Source: Sulfurimonas sp. hsl 1-7 (GTDB lineage: Bacteria > Campylobacterota > Campylobacteria > Campylobacterales > Sulfurimonadaceae). Taken from it: a stretch of DNA of 64,000 bases. Where the stretch lies: positions 326,157-390,156 of the forward strand of contig NZ_JAUIRR010000002.1 of assembly GCF_030577135.1 (NCBI RefSeq), read 5' to 3'. The notes beneath the pieces are model-generated. The model was not told the origin of the DNA. It did no database searches and saw nothing but the letters and a program-made list of their open reading frames with translations. Positions 16,295 through 25,440 of this stretch are shown in pieces; the first letter of the stretch is position 1, and every line of letters starts with the position of its first letter. The position numbers were made by a program, and so were the translations under genes.

Positions 16295-17632
16295 ATGAAA
16301 ATAGCAAGGTTTAGTAGGATCGGATTTATTTTAGCAGCTGCAGGAAGCGCTGTAGGACTAGGGAATATATGGAAATTTCCATACATCACTGGTGAATACG
16401 GCGGAGGTGCTTTTGTTTTAGTTTATCTACTTACTGTTGTCCTTGTTGGATTTTCTATTATGATAGCAGAAATGCTCATTGGGTATCTTGGAAGACGCGA
16501 TACTGTGTCATCGTTTGAAGAACTTGCACCAAATTATAAAGACCTTTGGAAGCTTGGTGGTTTTCAAGCAATGGCAGGACTCTCTATTATGATCTTCTAT
16601 TCTGTCGTCATTGGATGGATCTTTAACTATATAATTACATCTTTAGAATATTTGCCTTCAAGTGTTAAAGAAGCTGAAACAACTTTTTCACTTATGTTAC
16701 ATACAGACTTCCTGACTCAGCTTCTCTACCATACACTTGCATTCGTTATGATCACTTATGTTTTAACAAAAGGGATCAAAGGGGGTATTGAGAGGATCAA
16801 TCTTATACTTATGCCTTCACTAATGCTTATTTTAGCGGGCATGTTTATTTATGCAGTATCATTAGACTCTTTTTCAAGAGCCGTAGAGTTTATGTTTGCA
16901 GCTGATTGGTCTAAACTCAATTCTGAAGCATTTGTTACTGCAGTTGGACACGGTTTCTTTACACTTAGTCTTGGTATGGGTGCGATTATGACTTATGCCG
17001 CTTCAATGGAAAAAGGCTCAAACATTATAAAGTCTGCTTTTTGGGTTGTATTTTTAGACACTACGATCGCAATTGTAGCAGGCCTTATGCTTTTTACTTT
17101 TCTCTATCAATACGGTTCGGGACCGGCAAAAGGTCCCGGTTTAGTTTTTATCTCTTTACCTGCTGCATTTTATGAGATGGGAGTTTTAGGAAATTTCTTC
17201 GCCGTCTTATTTTTCTTAGCTCTTGCATTTGCAGGTCTGACATCGGCTGTTTCACTGGTTGAGCCTATGGTACAGTACTTTATAGATAGATTCTCATTCT
17301 CAAGAGCAAAAGCTTCGATTTTAATGGGACTGTTTTTCTGGTTTTTTGGAATTTTTGCAATTCTGTCAAATATAGATGGAGCAAAAGAGTATCTGACATG
17401 GGGTGAAAAAAGCTTTTTTGACTGGGTAGATTACGTTACAGCTGCCATTATGCTTCCAATGGGCGGACTTATTATGTCGATATTTGTAGGTTATGTTATA
17501 GAGAAAAACCGTGTTGAGGCTGCTCTCAAACCATTTTTAAAATGGGCGTTTGAGCCTTGGTACTTTTCTCTTAAATACCTTATTCCGATAGCTATGTTTG
17601 TAGTTATGTTAAATTTAATGGGGCTAGTATAA
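16295..17632 (+). CDS. Sodium-dependent neurotransmitter:sodium symporter (NSS/SNF) family transporter
   Basis: A 445-residue inner-membrane protein with about 11 membrane helices. The first helix carries the family signature GSAVGLGNIWKFPY, which lines the sodium and substrate sites in LeuT-type transporters, and a glycine-rich GEYGGGAF turn follows. Bacterial members usually take up amino acids or related amines with sodium; the substrate here cannot be read from the sequence. AAAGGAA precedes the ATG at 16295. The stop shares one base with the start of the 90-residue protein gene downstream. Confidence 0.93.
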   Translation: MKIARFSRIGFILAAAGSAVGLGNIWKFPYITGEYGGGAFVLVYLLTVVLVGFSIMIAEMLIGYLGRRDTVSSFEELAPNYKDLWKLGGFQAMAGLSIMIFYSVVIGWIFNYIITSLEYLPSSVKEAETTFSLMLHTDFLTQLLYHTLAFVMITYVLTKGIKGGIERINLILMPSLMLILAGMFIYAVSLDSFSRAVEFMFAADWSKLNSEAFVTAVGHGFFTLSLGMGAIMTYAASMEKGSNIIKSAFWVVFLDTTIAIVAGLMLFTFLYQYGSGPAKGPGLVFISLPAAFYEMGVLGNFFAVLFFLALAFAGLTSAVSLVEPMVQYFIDRFSFSRAKASILMGLFFWFFGIFAILSNIDGAKEYLTWGEKSFFDWVDYVTAAIMLPMGGLIMSIFVGYVIEKNRVEAALKPFLKWAFEPWYFSLKYLIPIAMFVVMLNLMGLV

Positions 17633-17904
17633 TGGATATCACTCAAGAGTGCAAAGATATTTTAAAACAAGAGGGGATTAACTCTCAATCTACTATAGAC
17701 TTTGAAGTAAACGGTGAAGATATGTCACTTACGTTAGAGTATATTATAGATACATATATGTTAGCATCAGAGGAATCGCAACTTGTATTTTTAACTGCGA
17801 TGAAAAAATCGTTAGAAGCTGATGCTATAGGCTTAGAAAAATTCTTTGAAGGGATGGGACAGCTACTTCTAATGTCTCATTTATCGGATAAATTTGAAGG
17901 ATAG
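17632..17904 (+). CDS. Small acidic hypothetical protein, coupled to the NSS transporter
   Basis: A 90-residue acidic, mostly helical protein with one Cys, no signal peptide and no membrane helix. Its ATG overlaps the transporter stop by one base, so translation is probably coupled. I do not recognise the family. Position suggests a role linked to the transporter, or simply a shared operon, with the Cys-rich protein gene 3 nt downstream. Confidence 0.7.
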   Translation: MDITQECKDILKQEGINSQSTIDFEVNGEDMSLTLEYIIDTYMLASEESQLVFLTAMKKSLEADAIGLEKFFEGMGQLLLMSHLSDKFEG

Positions 17905-17907
17905 ATT

Positions 17908-18111
17908 ATGGGTTGGACATGTCAACACGATCATAAAGGTTTTTGCAAACTGTTAAATGTAACTTGTACACCAGGAATTAAAGGGTGTATATTAAACAAA
18001 GGGCAACACGAATACTTTTTTTCCAGTGGAGATTTTGAAAAAGACAAAGAGAGAGAAGAGTCCAAAAAAGAGGACTCTATAGATTTTGCAGCATTAGCAA
18101 GGTCTAACTAG
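17908..18111 (+). CDS. Small Cys/His-rich hypothetical protein (probable metal binder)
   Basis: A 67-residue protein. The first 27 residues contain four Cys and two His in the order C5-H7-H9-C13-C20-C27, a likely zinc or iron-sulphur site, and the C-terminal half is highly charged. ATG start 3 nt after the preceding stop. Its end overlaps the end of thiG on the other strand by 4 nt. No family recognised. Confidence 0.65.
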   Translation: MGWTCQHDHKGFCKLLNVTCTPGIKGCILNKGQHEYFFSSGDFEKDKEREESKKEDSIDFAALARSN

Positions 18112-18887
18112 AACTGAATAAGTCCGTCAACCGGGCTAGATGCAGTCGCATAAGGTTTTTTCGGAATACGTCCCGCTAAATAACTCATACGTCCACCGAT
18201 AACCGCATGTTTCATAGCCTGAGCCATAGCGATAGGATCATTAGCTTGTGCGATCGCAGTGTTTGTAAGCACACCCTCAGCACCAAGTTCCATAGCATAC
18301 GCAGCATCACTTGCACACCCTATTCCCGCATCAACGATTACAGGTACACTTACCGCTTCACGAACGAAAACAACATTGTAAGGGTTTTGTACACCAAGTC
18401 CACTTCCAATAGGAGCAGCTAATGGCATAACAGCATCAGCACCCGCATCTTCAAGACGTTTAGCCATGATCGGGTCATCTGAAGTATAAGCCATAATAGT
18501 AAAGCCCTCTTTATGTAGTACTTCACACGCTTTAATTGTCTCAATTACATCCGGATATAAAGTTTTTTGTGTATCACCGATAACTTCCAGTTTAATTAGA
18601 TCGATTCCTGTCGCTTCACGAGTTAATCTAAAAGTAGTAATTGCCTCTTCAGCAGTTACACATCCCGCAGAGTTTGGTAAAAACTTTACGTTAGTTCCCG
18701 CAAAAGTATCACGAAGATTCTCTTTATCCGGGTCAGTAATGTTTAAACGACGAACCGCAACAGTGATAAGCTCACTTCCAGATGCTAAAGTCGCCTCTTT
18801 TGTCATATCAAAAGAGTCATATTTCCCACTTCCAACGATCAGACGAGATCCTAGTTCATATTTTCCGATTTTTAGTTTATTATCCAT
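18108..18887 (-). CDS. thiG: Thiazole synthase ThiG
   Basis: A 259-residue (beta/alpha)8 enzyme of thiamine synthesis. It forms the thiazole phosphate ring from 1-deoxy-D-xylulose 5-phosphate, a glycine- or tyrosine-derived imine and ThiS thiocarboxylate. Family motifs seen are RLIVGSGKY at the N-terminus, [10 protein letters not shown], the Lys in LIKLEVIGD that forms the Schiff base with the sugar phosphate, [12 protein letters not shown] and [21 protein letters not shown] lies just upstream of the ATG. No other thi gene is adjacent; the gene follows nnr and the ATPase gene on the same strand after a 157-bp gap with an inverted repeat. Confidence 0.96.
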   Translation of the reverse strand: MDNKLKIGKYELGSRLIVGSGKYDSFDMTKEATLASGSELITVAVRRLNITDPDKENLRDTFAGTNVKFLPNSAGCVTAEEAITTFRLTREATGIDLIKLEVIGDTQKTLYPDVIETIKACEVLHKEGFTIMAYTSDDPIMAKRLEDAGADAVMPLAAPIGSGLGVQNPYNVVFVREAVSVPVIVDAGIGCASDAAYAMELGAEGVLTNTAIAQANDPIAMAQAMKHAVIGGRMSYLAGRIPKKPYATASSPVDGLIQF

Positions 18888-18946
18888 TCTTCTTCCTAAT
18901 CTAATTTATTTTCGTTTTCGTTATTTGTTCAAGATTGTTTGGTTTG

Positions 18947-18989
18947 TTTTTAGAGGCTCAGACCAAAGAGAGGATTCCTCCTCTAAAAA
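18947..18989. repeat. Inverted repeat upstream of thiG
   Basis: TTTTTAGAGG (18947-18956) and CCTCTAAAAA (18980-18989) form a 10-bp stem with a 23-nt loop. The T and A runs are on the wrong sides for a classical intrinsic terminator. It lies in the nnr-thiG gap, so it may be an operator, an RNA processing site or a weak terminator. No TPP riboswitch core is seen. Confidence 0.45.
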
Positions 18990-19044
18990 TAAATCAAATA
19001 ATCGTTTATACTTTTTTATTGTTGAGTTTATAACAAAACAATTC

Positions 19045-20409
19045 TTACAGTTTACATATACCATCGATCAAATCGATCGGCGTAAGTGAAAAATCAGCAC
19101 CCTTGTAACTTTTTGCCAACTGCGTATGAGCAAGTGAACCGCTGATTGCAGCATCAAGCGGAGCATATCCCTGTGCTAAAAGCCCGGCAATAAGCCCTGC
19201 TAACACATCACCACTGCCACCTTTTGCTAAAACATTAGTCCCGTAAGGGTTTACAAATATCTGCTCACCTTGAGAGATAATCACATTTGTACCTTTGAGT
19301 ACAAGTGTAACTTGCGGGAAATGTTTGCTAAAGAGTTGTGCATACTCAAATCTGCTTTGTTGTAATTCCTCTACAGAGATCTCTACGAGATTACACTGTT
19401 TTAAAACCTCGCAAAACTCTTTTGGATGGGGAGTAATTACAACATTTTTTCTCCCTAATAAACTAGAGAGTAAAGGGTGGTAAAAAATATCTGCATCCAA
19501 AAGCAGCGGATGTCCATTGCTGACAAAACGCTCCAATTCACTTTGAGAAAACTCGACACCTAGCCCCATTCCCAGTGCTATTGCCGATGCACTGCTTGGT
19601 AATTGATGTGATTGCATAATCTCGTAAGGGGCATTAATGTTTTCATTACTTAAAAGTGTGACCAATGCTGTTCCAAAACGAAAAGCAGCCTGTGCACTCA
19701 TAACACTTGCTCCTGTTTTTTCTCCGCTTATCACTGCAAGATGCCCGTAAGAACCCTTATGAGTATTTTGCTTCTTTCTGTTTGGGAGCTGTAAATCACT
19801 CTCCTCAAGCAGTTTAATCTTCGAATCACTCTCATAAATTTCACGCGCTACGCCGAGATCTAAAACAGTTATTTCTCCGACGATATCTTTGACCTTATCT
19901 TCATAGAGAGATTTTTTTAAACCACCCATTGTAAGTGTATAATCGGCATTAAATTTATAGCCGCTTGGAATATCACACGCTATTTTCACAGCTTTGTAGT
20001 TATTTAGGGTCTCTAATGTTTGCGTTAACTCTGAGGAGAGTTCACCGCTAAAACCTGTTCCTAAAATAGCATCAACAATTATCTCGGTATTAAAAAGTTG
20101 ATCGACAAAAGATACACCCACTTTTTGCGAACGCAAAAGCTGTAGCTTTGCCATCTCGCTTTTTGCCTCTTTTGCCATAAAAACTTTTACCTCATAATCT
20201 TTATGGAGTATGCGAGCGAGTGCTAAACCGTCTGCACCGTTATTACCACCTCCACAAACAACTAAAACAGTTGCTCCGCGGGAATAGTTGTTTTTGATAA
20301 AATCAGCCATACCATCAGCTGCATGTTCCATTAAAAGGTCTTCGCTTAGAGCGAACTCTTCATAACATTTGCGATCGAGTGAACCTACTTCATCAAAAAT
20401 ATTTTGCAT
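19045..20409 (-). CDS. nnr: Bifunctional NAD(P)H-hydrate repair enzyme (epimerase plus dehydratase)
   Basis: A 454-residue fusion. The N-terminal YjeF_N domain (about 1-205, with VVCGGGNNGADGLALAR) epimerises R- and S-NAD(P)HX. The C-terminal ribokinase-like domain (about 215-450) is the ADP-dependent (S)-NAD(P)HX dehydratase, with KGSYGHLAV, VITPHPKEF, VLKGTNVII and the NVLAKGGSGDVLAG nucleotide-binding loop. Together they repair hydrated NADH and NADPH. The gene starts 2 nt after the ATPase gene on the same strand. Confidence 0.95.
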   Translation of the reverse strand: MQNIFDEVGSLDRKCYEEFALSEDLLMEHAADGMADFIKNNYSRGATVLVVCGGGNNGADGLALARILHKDYEVKVFMAKEAKSEMAKLQLLRSQKVGVSFVDQLFNTEIIVDAILGTGFSGELSSELTQTLETLNNYKAVKIACDIPSGYKFNADYTLTMGGLKKSLYEDKVKDIVGEITVLDLGVAREIYESDSKIKLLEESDLQLPNRKKQNTHKGSYGHLAVISGEKTGASVMSAQAAFRFGTALVTLLSNENINAPYEIMQSHQLPSSASAIALGMGLGVEFSQSELERFVSNGHPLLLDADIFYHPLLSSLLGRKNVVITPHPKEFCEVLKQCNLVEISVEELQQSRFEYAQLFSKHFPQVTLVLKGTNVIISQGEQIFVNPYGTNVLAKGGSGDVLAGLIAGLLAQGYAPLDAAISGSLAHTQLAKSYKGADFSLTPIDLIDGICKL

Positions 20410-20411
20410 CT

Positions 20412-21146
20412 CTACTCTTCTGGAATATACTCGTCAATTTGAACAACAGAGTTTTTAATCTCGTTAAACAGTAATGTTGGATACGCTGTTCTATATTGAT
20501 AGAAAAATCTATTTTTCTTCAAGTTTTTCAAGTTTGAAGTGTTGAAATAATCTACATTCGCACATCTACCTACATACAAGAAAGTAAATAGTAGTTTTAA
20601 ATGTGGATTCTCAAATGTTGAGTGTGGCTGTGCCAAGAAAGTAAAACCATATTTTTGTAAATTTGTAAAACTCAACATATAAAGTAAAAAGTCTTCAAAT
20701 TTTGTATAGAAACCGTTTAAATTTTCAATATCGTGGAAAAAGTAATAGTAATTTTCTAACAGATCTTTATTTGAGATTGTCTGTGTCAGTTTTGACTTTA
20801 CATCTCTTTTGTTTGAAAAAAAGTTAGGATTCACTGCCATATAGATATGTTTTCTTTGCGATACAAGTGCTTCAAATTCTTTATCAAACTCTTCTGTTTC
20901 ATCAAATCTAATATAGTTAAAATGTTCATCTTTATATCTTAGTTCAATGTTATCTTCATGTGAATCGTCAAAGTCCAGATATATTGTCGGTACATCTTTA
21001 TCAATAATGAAATTTCTTATTTTACAAGCTAAATTTGTTTTTCCCGACCCTTGTTCACCTAAGATCAGAGTGTTATAACAAAGGATTCTATCTTCTAATT
21101 TTAAAGTATCTATACTATCTAAGTATTTACCAATTACAGCTCTCAT
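20412..21146 (-). CDS. P-loop ATPase, HerA/VirB4-like, unknown role
   Basis: A 244-residue cytoplasmic protein with Walker A GEQGSGKT (about residues 28-35), a Walker B-like TIYLDFDDS and a polar TFLAQPHSTF segment where HerA/FtsK-type ATPases place a sensor Gln. It is shorter than a full HerA hexamer subunit. The start at 21146 has AAAGGGG upstream and a promoter -10 behind it; extending to 21239 would run into the kdsD gene and add an odd hydrophobic tail. It is followed 2 nt later by nnr. Function not assigned. Confidence 0.7.
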   Translation of the reverse strand: MRAVIGKYLDSIDTLKLEDRILCYNTLILGEQGSGKTNLACKIRNFIIDKDVPTIYLDFDDSHEDNIELRYKDEHFNYIRFDETEEFDKEFEALVSQRKHIYMAVNPNFFSNKRDVKSKLTQTISNKDLLENYYYFFHDIENLNGFYTKFEDFLLYMLSFTNLQKYGFTFLAQPHSTFENPHLKLLFTFLYVGRCANVDYFNTSNLKNLKKNRFFYQYRTAYPTLLFNEIKNSVVQIDEYIPEE

Positions 21147-21176
21147 AAAAGCCCCTTTTTCATCTTCATAATATGT

Positions 21177-21182
21177 ATTATA
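21177..21182 (-). promoter_or_regulatory. -10 element of the ATPase-nnr unit
   Basis: TATAAT on the minus strand (21182-21177), about 30 bp before the ATPase ATG. It is arranged back to back with the kdsD -10 only 22 bp away, so the two promoters probably compete or are regulated together. Confidence 0.5.
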
Positions 21183-21203
21183 TCTTATGAAGATAAAAAG
21201 AGA

Positions 21204-21209
21204 TATAAT
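21204..21209 (+). promoter_or_regulatory. -10 element of kdsD, placed for a leaderless transcript
   Basis: TATAAT ends 6 nt before the ATG at 21216. Normal start-site selection 6-7 nt downstream would make the A of the ATG the first transcribed base. AAGGG lies directly against the ATG, too close for a normal ribosome site. Confidence 0.5.
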
Positions 21210-21215
21210 AAGGGT

Positions 21216-22178
21216 ATGAATTATAAAACTATTGCACAAGAAACATTAAATATCGAAGCACAAACATTACTAAAAGCTGCGCAAAACATAGATGATGTAT
21301 TTGACAAAGCTGTTGAGATGATCCTTGGATGTAAAGGGAAGTTAATCGTAAGCGGTGTTGGGAAAAGTGGGCTTATCGGCGCAAAGATGGCTGCAACTTT
21401 TGCCTCTACCGGTACACCGAGTTTTTTCCTCCATCCGACAGAAGCACTTCACGGTGATCTTGGAATGATTGGAGCTGATGATGTAGTTTTAGCCATCAGT
21501 TACAGTGGTGAGAGTGAAGAGTTAAGCTCGATTCTCCCACATATCAAAAGGTTTGATGTCCCTTTAATCGGTATGACGAGAAATGAAAACTCAACACTTG
21601 GATCATACAGTGACCTTGTAATCAAAATTGATGTTGAAAAGGAAGCATGTCCGCTTAACACTGCTCCTACGAGTTCAACTACACTTACACTGGCACTCGG
21701 AGATGCACTTGCAGTATGTTTAATGAAAGCAAGAAATTTTCAAACAACTGACTTTGCCTCGTTTCATCCCGGCGGTGCACTTGGGAAAAAACTGTTTGTA
21801 AAAGTAAAAAACCTTATGCAGACACAAAACATTCCTGTTTTAGGTGAAGATGCACAGGTTAAAGATGCAATACTGAGTATTAGCCAAGGGCGTTTAGGAA
21901 CGGTACTTATCGCAGATAAAGAGGATCGTCTTGTAGCCCTAGTAAGTGACGGAGATGTACGTCGTGCCCTGCTTAGTGAAAACTTTTCACTAGAAGACAA
22001 TATTATGCAATATGCGACACTAAACCCTATGACTATAGATGACGAAGAGCTCTTAGCAAGTGATGCATTAGTGCTTATAGAAGAGAAAAAAATTCAACTG
22101 TTGGTTATCACAGATAAAGATAAAAAAATCAAAGGTGTATTACACATACACTCACTCATAGAAAAAGGGATCTCTTAA
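21216..22178 (+). CDS. kdsD: Arabinose-5-phosphate isomerase (KdsD/KpsF/GutQ family)
   Basis: A 320-residue enzyme with an N-terminal SIS sugar-isomerase domain (about 25-175; SGVGKSGLIGAKMAATFAST, SYSGESEEL, TSSTTLTLALGDALA) and a C-terminal pair of CBS domains (about 200-320). It interconverts ribulose 5-phosphate and arabinose 5-phosphate, the precursor of Kdo for lipopolysaccharide. It starts a four-gene run with rluB, rarA and malic enzyme, and overlaps rluB by one base. Confidence 0.94.
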   Translation: MNYKTIAQETLNIEAQTLLKAAQNIDDVFDKAVEMILGCKGKLIVSGVGKSGLIGAKMAATFASTGTPSFFLHPTEALHGDLGMIGADDVVLAISYSGESEELSSILPHIKRFDVPLIGMTRNENSTLGSYSDLVIKIDVEKEACPLNTAPTSSTTLTLALGDALAVCLMKARNFQTTDFASFHPGGALGKKLFVKVKNLMQTQNIPVLGEDAQVKDAILSISQGRLGTVLIADKEDRLVALVSDGDVRRALLSENFSLEDNIMQYATLNPMTIDDEELLASDALVLIEEKKIQLLVITDKDKKIKGVLHIHSLIEKGIS

Positions 22179-22963
22179 TGGCAATGAGACTAAATAAATA
22201 TATAGCACACTATTCAACTTACTCACGCAGAGAAGCTGACCGTGCAATTCAAGACGGTTATGTCCGTATCAACGGCGAAATCGAAATGAATCCTGCAACG
22301 CAGGTTGAAGAGGGGCGTGATATCGTTTATGTAAGCGGTAAACAGGTAAGCCCTAAAAACAAATACACAGTGATTGTGTATAACAAACCAAAAGGGGAAC
22401 TTGTAACAAAGTCTGATCCAAAAGGGCGTCGTACAATATATGACAGCTTAAGCAAAGAGTTTAGACACTTTATCCCAGTTGGACGTCTGGACTTTGCAAG
22501 TGAGGGTTTACTGCTCCTTACTGATGCTTCACACGTAGCGACTGCTTTAATGGAATCAGACTTAGAGCGTATCTACAAGATTAAGATCAAAGGTGAAGTA
22601 ACGCCAGAGATGGAAGATGCAATGATGAACGGTCTTTTCCTTGAAGATGCCAGTGCAGGTGCGCACTCTCACTCTAAGATCAAAGAGATGGAGTTTAAAC
22701 CGTTTTTAGGGTACAAAATCCAAAAAAACCAGCCAAACTACTCGATCTTAAAAGTGGCAATCGCTGAAGGAAAAAACCGTGAACTTCGTAGATTTTTCGC
22801 ACACTTCGGTGCTGAAGTAGTTGATCTAAAACGTCTTAGTTTTGCAGAGATCGAACTCAACAATCTTCCAACGGGAAAAACAAGATATTTAACAAGAAGT
22901 GAATATTCTGCACTTTACAAGTTTTTAAAAGAGGAAACTAAAAAACAAAAAGAGAGAGCCTAG
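22178..22963 (+). CDS. rluB: 23S rRNA pseudouridine synthase (RsuA/RluB family)
   Basis: A 261-residue protein with an N-terminal S4 RNA-binding domain (MRLNKYIAH, YSRREADRAI) and a catalytic domain with the family motif GRLDFASEGLLLLT, whose Asp makes the covalent attack on the target uridine. The later motif EGKNRELRRFF is also typical. Members modify the peptidyl-transferase region of 23S rRNA (U2605 for RluB); which uridine is used here is inferred from family. Confidence 0.92.
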   Translation: MAMRLNKYIAHYSTYSRREADRAIQDGYVRINGEIEMNPATQVEEGRDIVYVSGKQVSPKNKYTVIVYNKPKGELVTKSDPKGRRTIYDSLSKEFRHFIPVGRLDFASEGLLLLTDASHVATALMESDLERIYKIKIKGEVTPEMEDAMMNGLFLEDASAGAHSHSKIKEMEFKPFLGYKIQKNQPNYSILKVAIAEGKNRELRRFFAHFGAEVVDLKRLSFAEIELNNLPTGKTRYLTRSEYSALYKFLKEETKKQKERA

Positions 22964-22965
22964 AG

Positions 22966-24147
22966 TTGGACTTTGCATCACTTCTCCGTCCTAAAACCTT
23001 TGATGAGATCGTAGGACAAGAGCATTTAAGTTCTCTTGGTACCCCTTTAAGAACACTTTGTGAAAAAGGGGCATTGGGGCACAGTTTTTTTTACGGACCT
23101 GCAGGATGTGGAAAAACTTCCATCTCCAGAGTGATCGCAAATGTTATGGATCTCCCTTTTTATGAGCTTAATGCAACTTCACTCAAACTCGAAGAATTGC
23201 GAAAAATTTTTGCTCAATACAAAAATGCTTTACAAAAACCGCTTATTTTCATAGATGAAGTGCATCGTCTTTCCAAAAATCAACAAGAGGTACTTTTACC
23301 GATTATGGAGAGAAATGAAGCACTGATCATCGGAGCTTCAACTGAAAACCCTTTTTACTCTTTAACTTCAGCTATCCGTTCACGCTCGATGCTCTTTGAG
23401 ATTAAAGCAATTAACAATGAAGCACTTACCAAGCTTCTTCAAAGAGCCATAGAAAAGTATGACCTAGAACTTATAGATGATGCAAAAGAGTATCTTATTG
23501 CAAGTTCAGGCGGTGATGCTAGAGCTATGTTAAAGCTTTTAGAGTTCGCCACAAACATCTCTAACGTTATAACACTGGACACACTCAGATCACTTCGTCC
23601 CAATGCGCTTCAAGCAGGAAGCTCCGAGGCGGGTGTACACTATGATCTTGCCTCAGCCCTCATTAAATCGATCCGCGGAAGTGATGCCGATGCTGCTATC
23701 TATTATCTTGCACGTCTTATTGACGGAGGTGAGAGTGCAGATTTTATAGCACGCCGCTTGGTAATACTTGCAAGCGAAGATGTAGGCAATGCAAATCCTC
23801 AAGCACTAACACTCACAACATCTTGTTTAACTTCTGTTAGCAAGATAGGTTATCCCGAAGCACGTATAATTTTAGCCCAGGCGGTTATTTATCTCTGTGC
23901 CTCACCGAAATCAAATTCGGCATACAAAGCGATCAACGAGGCACTTAACAGTGTACAAAACGGCAATATTATGAATATTCCGAAAAATATCCAGCAAAAC
24001 AATGCTAACTATCTCTACCCACACGATTTTGGAGGCTATGTCCCTCAACAATACTTAGAGTATCCGCAACAATTTGTAGAGTTCAAAGAGATAGGATATG
24101 AGAAAAAAATGAAAGAGTGGCTCGAAGCGATTACAAAAAGTGTATAA
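22966..24147 (+). CDS. rarA: Replication-associated recombination protein A (RarA/MgsA AAA+ ATPase)
   Basis: A 393-residue clamp-loader-like AAA+ protein. N-terminal LLRPKTFDEIVGQEHL, Walker A GPAGCGKTS, Walker B LIFIDEVH, sensor 1 GASTENP and the C-terminal MgsA domain (AIKSIRGSDADAAIYYLARL, ASEDVGNANPQAL) are in the family order. RarA acts at stalled replication forks and single-strand/double-strand junctions. It begins at TTG 22966, 2 nt after rluB; length is slightly below the usual 420-450. Confidence 0.95.
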   Translation: MDFASLLRPKTFDEIVGQEHLSSLGTPLRTLCEKGALGHSFFYGPAGCGKTSISRVIANVMDLPFYELNATSLKLEELRKIFAQYKNALQKPLIFIDEVHRLSKNQQEVLLPIMERNEALIIGASTENPFYSLTSAIRSRSMLFEIKAINNEALTKLLQRAIEKYDLELIDDAKEYLIASSGGDARAMLKLLEFATNISNVITLDTLRSLRPNALQAGSSEAGVHYDLASALIKSIRGSDADAAIYYLARLIDGGESADFIARRLVILASEDVGNANPQALTLTTSCLTSVSKIGYPEARIILAQAVIYLCASPKSNSAYKAINEALNSVQNGNIMNIPKNIQQNNANYLYPHDFGGYVPQQYLEYPQQFVEFKEIGYEKKMKEWLEAITKSV

Positions 24148-24177
24148 TTAAAAAAACACACTTTTCAAGGATCTCGC

Positions 24178-25440
24178 ATGAGTAAAAAAAAGATAGATAA
24201 AGAAGCTCTTGATTATCACCAGTATCCACAACCTGGTAAAATCTCCGTAGAGGTAACCAAAGCGGTAGATACACAAAAAGATCTCTCCCTCGCCTACACT
24301 CCAGGTGTTGCCGTCCCCTGCTTGGAGATCGAAAAAGATCCGGCAAATGCATACAAATATACCGCTAAAAGTAATTTAGTCGGTGTTATCTCAAACGGTA
24401 CTGCAGTTCTGGGTCTTGGAGATATCGGAGCGCTTGCTTCTAAGCCCGTTATGGAAGGTAAAGGAGTTCTTTTTAAAAAGTTCTCGGGACTAGATGCTTA
24501 CGATATAGAGGTAGATACAAAAAGTGTTGACAGATTTTGTTCCGTGGTTTCTGCGATCGCACCTACATTCGGAGGAATTAACCTTGAAGATATCAAAGCG
24601 CCTGAGTGTTTTGAGATAGAGCGTCGTTTAGTAGATGAGCTTGATATCCCTGTAATGCATGACGATCAACACGGAACAGCCGTCATCTCGACTGCGGCTA
24701 TTTTAAATGCTTGTGAGATCGCAAACAAAGATATCGAAAAACTGAAAATCGTTGTAGTGGGTGCCGGAGCAGCAGCGATTTCATGTGCAAGACTTTACCG
24801 TGAAGTTGGCGTGCAAAACATCCTTATGCTTGATTCAAAAGGGCTAGTACACCAGGGAAGAAGCGATCTAAATGATTTTAAACGTGAATTTGCCGTACAT
24901 AACTACATGACACATGATGAGATCTTTACAAACTCTGATGTGATTGTCGGGCTTTCACGTCCGGGGACATTTCATATAGAAGATGTAAAAAAGATGTGTC
25001 ATAACCCAATCATCTTTACACTGGCAAACCCTACTCCCGAGATTTTTCCGGAAGAGACACGTGCAGCTCGTCCCGATGCTATCGTAGCTACAGGAAGAAG
25101 CGATTACCCTAACCAGGTAAACAATGTTTTAGGATTTCCTTTCATTTTTAGAGGGGCTATGGATGTGCGTGCAAAAAAGATAAATACACAGATGAAACTT
25201 GCAGCTTCTAAAGCGTTAGCAGAGTTGGCAAAAAAAGAGATTCCTGAATATCTTCACAAAATTCACGACAGAGAGCTTCAATACGGAAAAGAGTATATTA
25301 TCCCTTCCCCTTTTGATAAGAGACTTGTATTAGAGGTTTCAGCGGCTGTTGCCCAAGCAGCTATAGAAAGCGGTTCATCAACTCTAAAAGATTTTGATAT
25401 TGAAGAGTATAAAAGAGAGTTAGCGTCAAGAGTTAAATAA
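24178..25440 (+). CDS. Malic enzyme (short MaeB-like, NAD(P)-dependent)
   Basis: A 420-residue oxaloacetate-decarboxylating malate dehydrogenase converting malate to pyruvate and CO2. The N-terminal motifs [10 protein letters not shown] and [12 protein letters not shown], the metal-site [10 protein letters not shown] and the Rossmann loop [15 protein letters not shown] are visible. It lacks the C-terminal phosphotransacetylase-like domain of long MaeB. AAGGA precedes the ATG. Its end overlaps the end of mqnA on the other strand by 8 nt. Cofactor choice (NAD or NADP) is not decided. Confidence 0.94.
   Translation: MSKKKIDKEALDYHQYPQPGKISVEVTKAVDTQKDLSLAYTPGVAVPCLEIEKDPANAYKYTAKSNLVGVISNGTAVLGLGDIGALASKPVMEGKGVLFKKFSGLDAYDIEVDTKSVDRFCSVVSAIAPTFGGINLEDIKAPECFEIERRLVDELDIPVMHDDQHGTAVISTAAILNACEIANKDIEKLKIVVVGAGAAAISCARLYREVGVQNILMLDSKGLVHQGRSDLNDFKREFAVHNYMTHDEIFTNSDVIVGLSRPGTFHIEDVKKMCHNPIIFTLANPTPEIFPEETRAARPDAIVATGRSDYPNQVNNVLGFPFIFRGAMDVRAKKINTQMKLAASKALAELAKKEIPEYLHKIHDRELQYGKEYIIPSPFDKRLVLEVSAAVAQAAIESGSSTLKDFDIEEYKRELASRVK

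Noticed and set aside
18888-19044. TPP riboswitch for thiG
   Set aside because: Neither the CUGAGA core nor the second conserved arm is present; only a simple inverted repeat is seen.
21147-21239. N-terminal extension of the HerA-like ATPase
   Set aside because: It would overlap the kdsD start and both promoters; AAAGGGG upstream of 21146 marks the better start.
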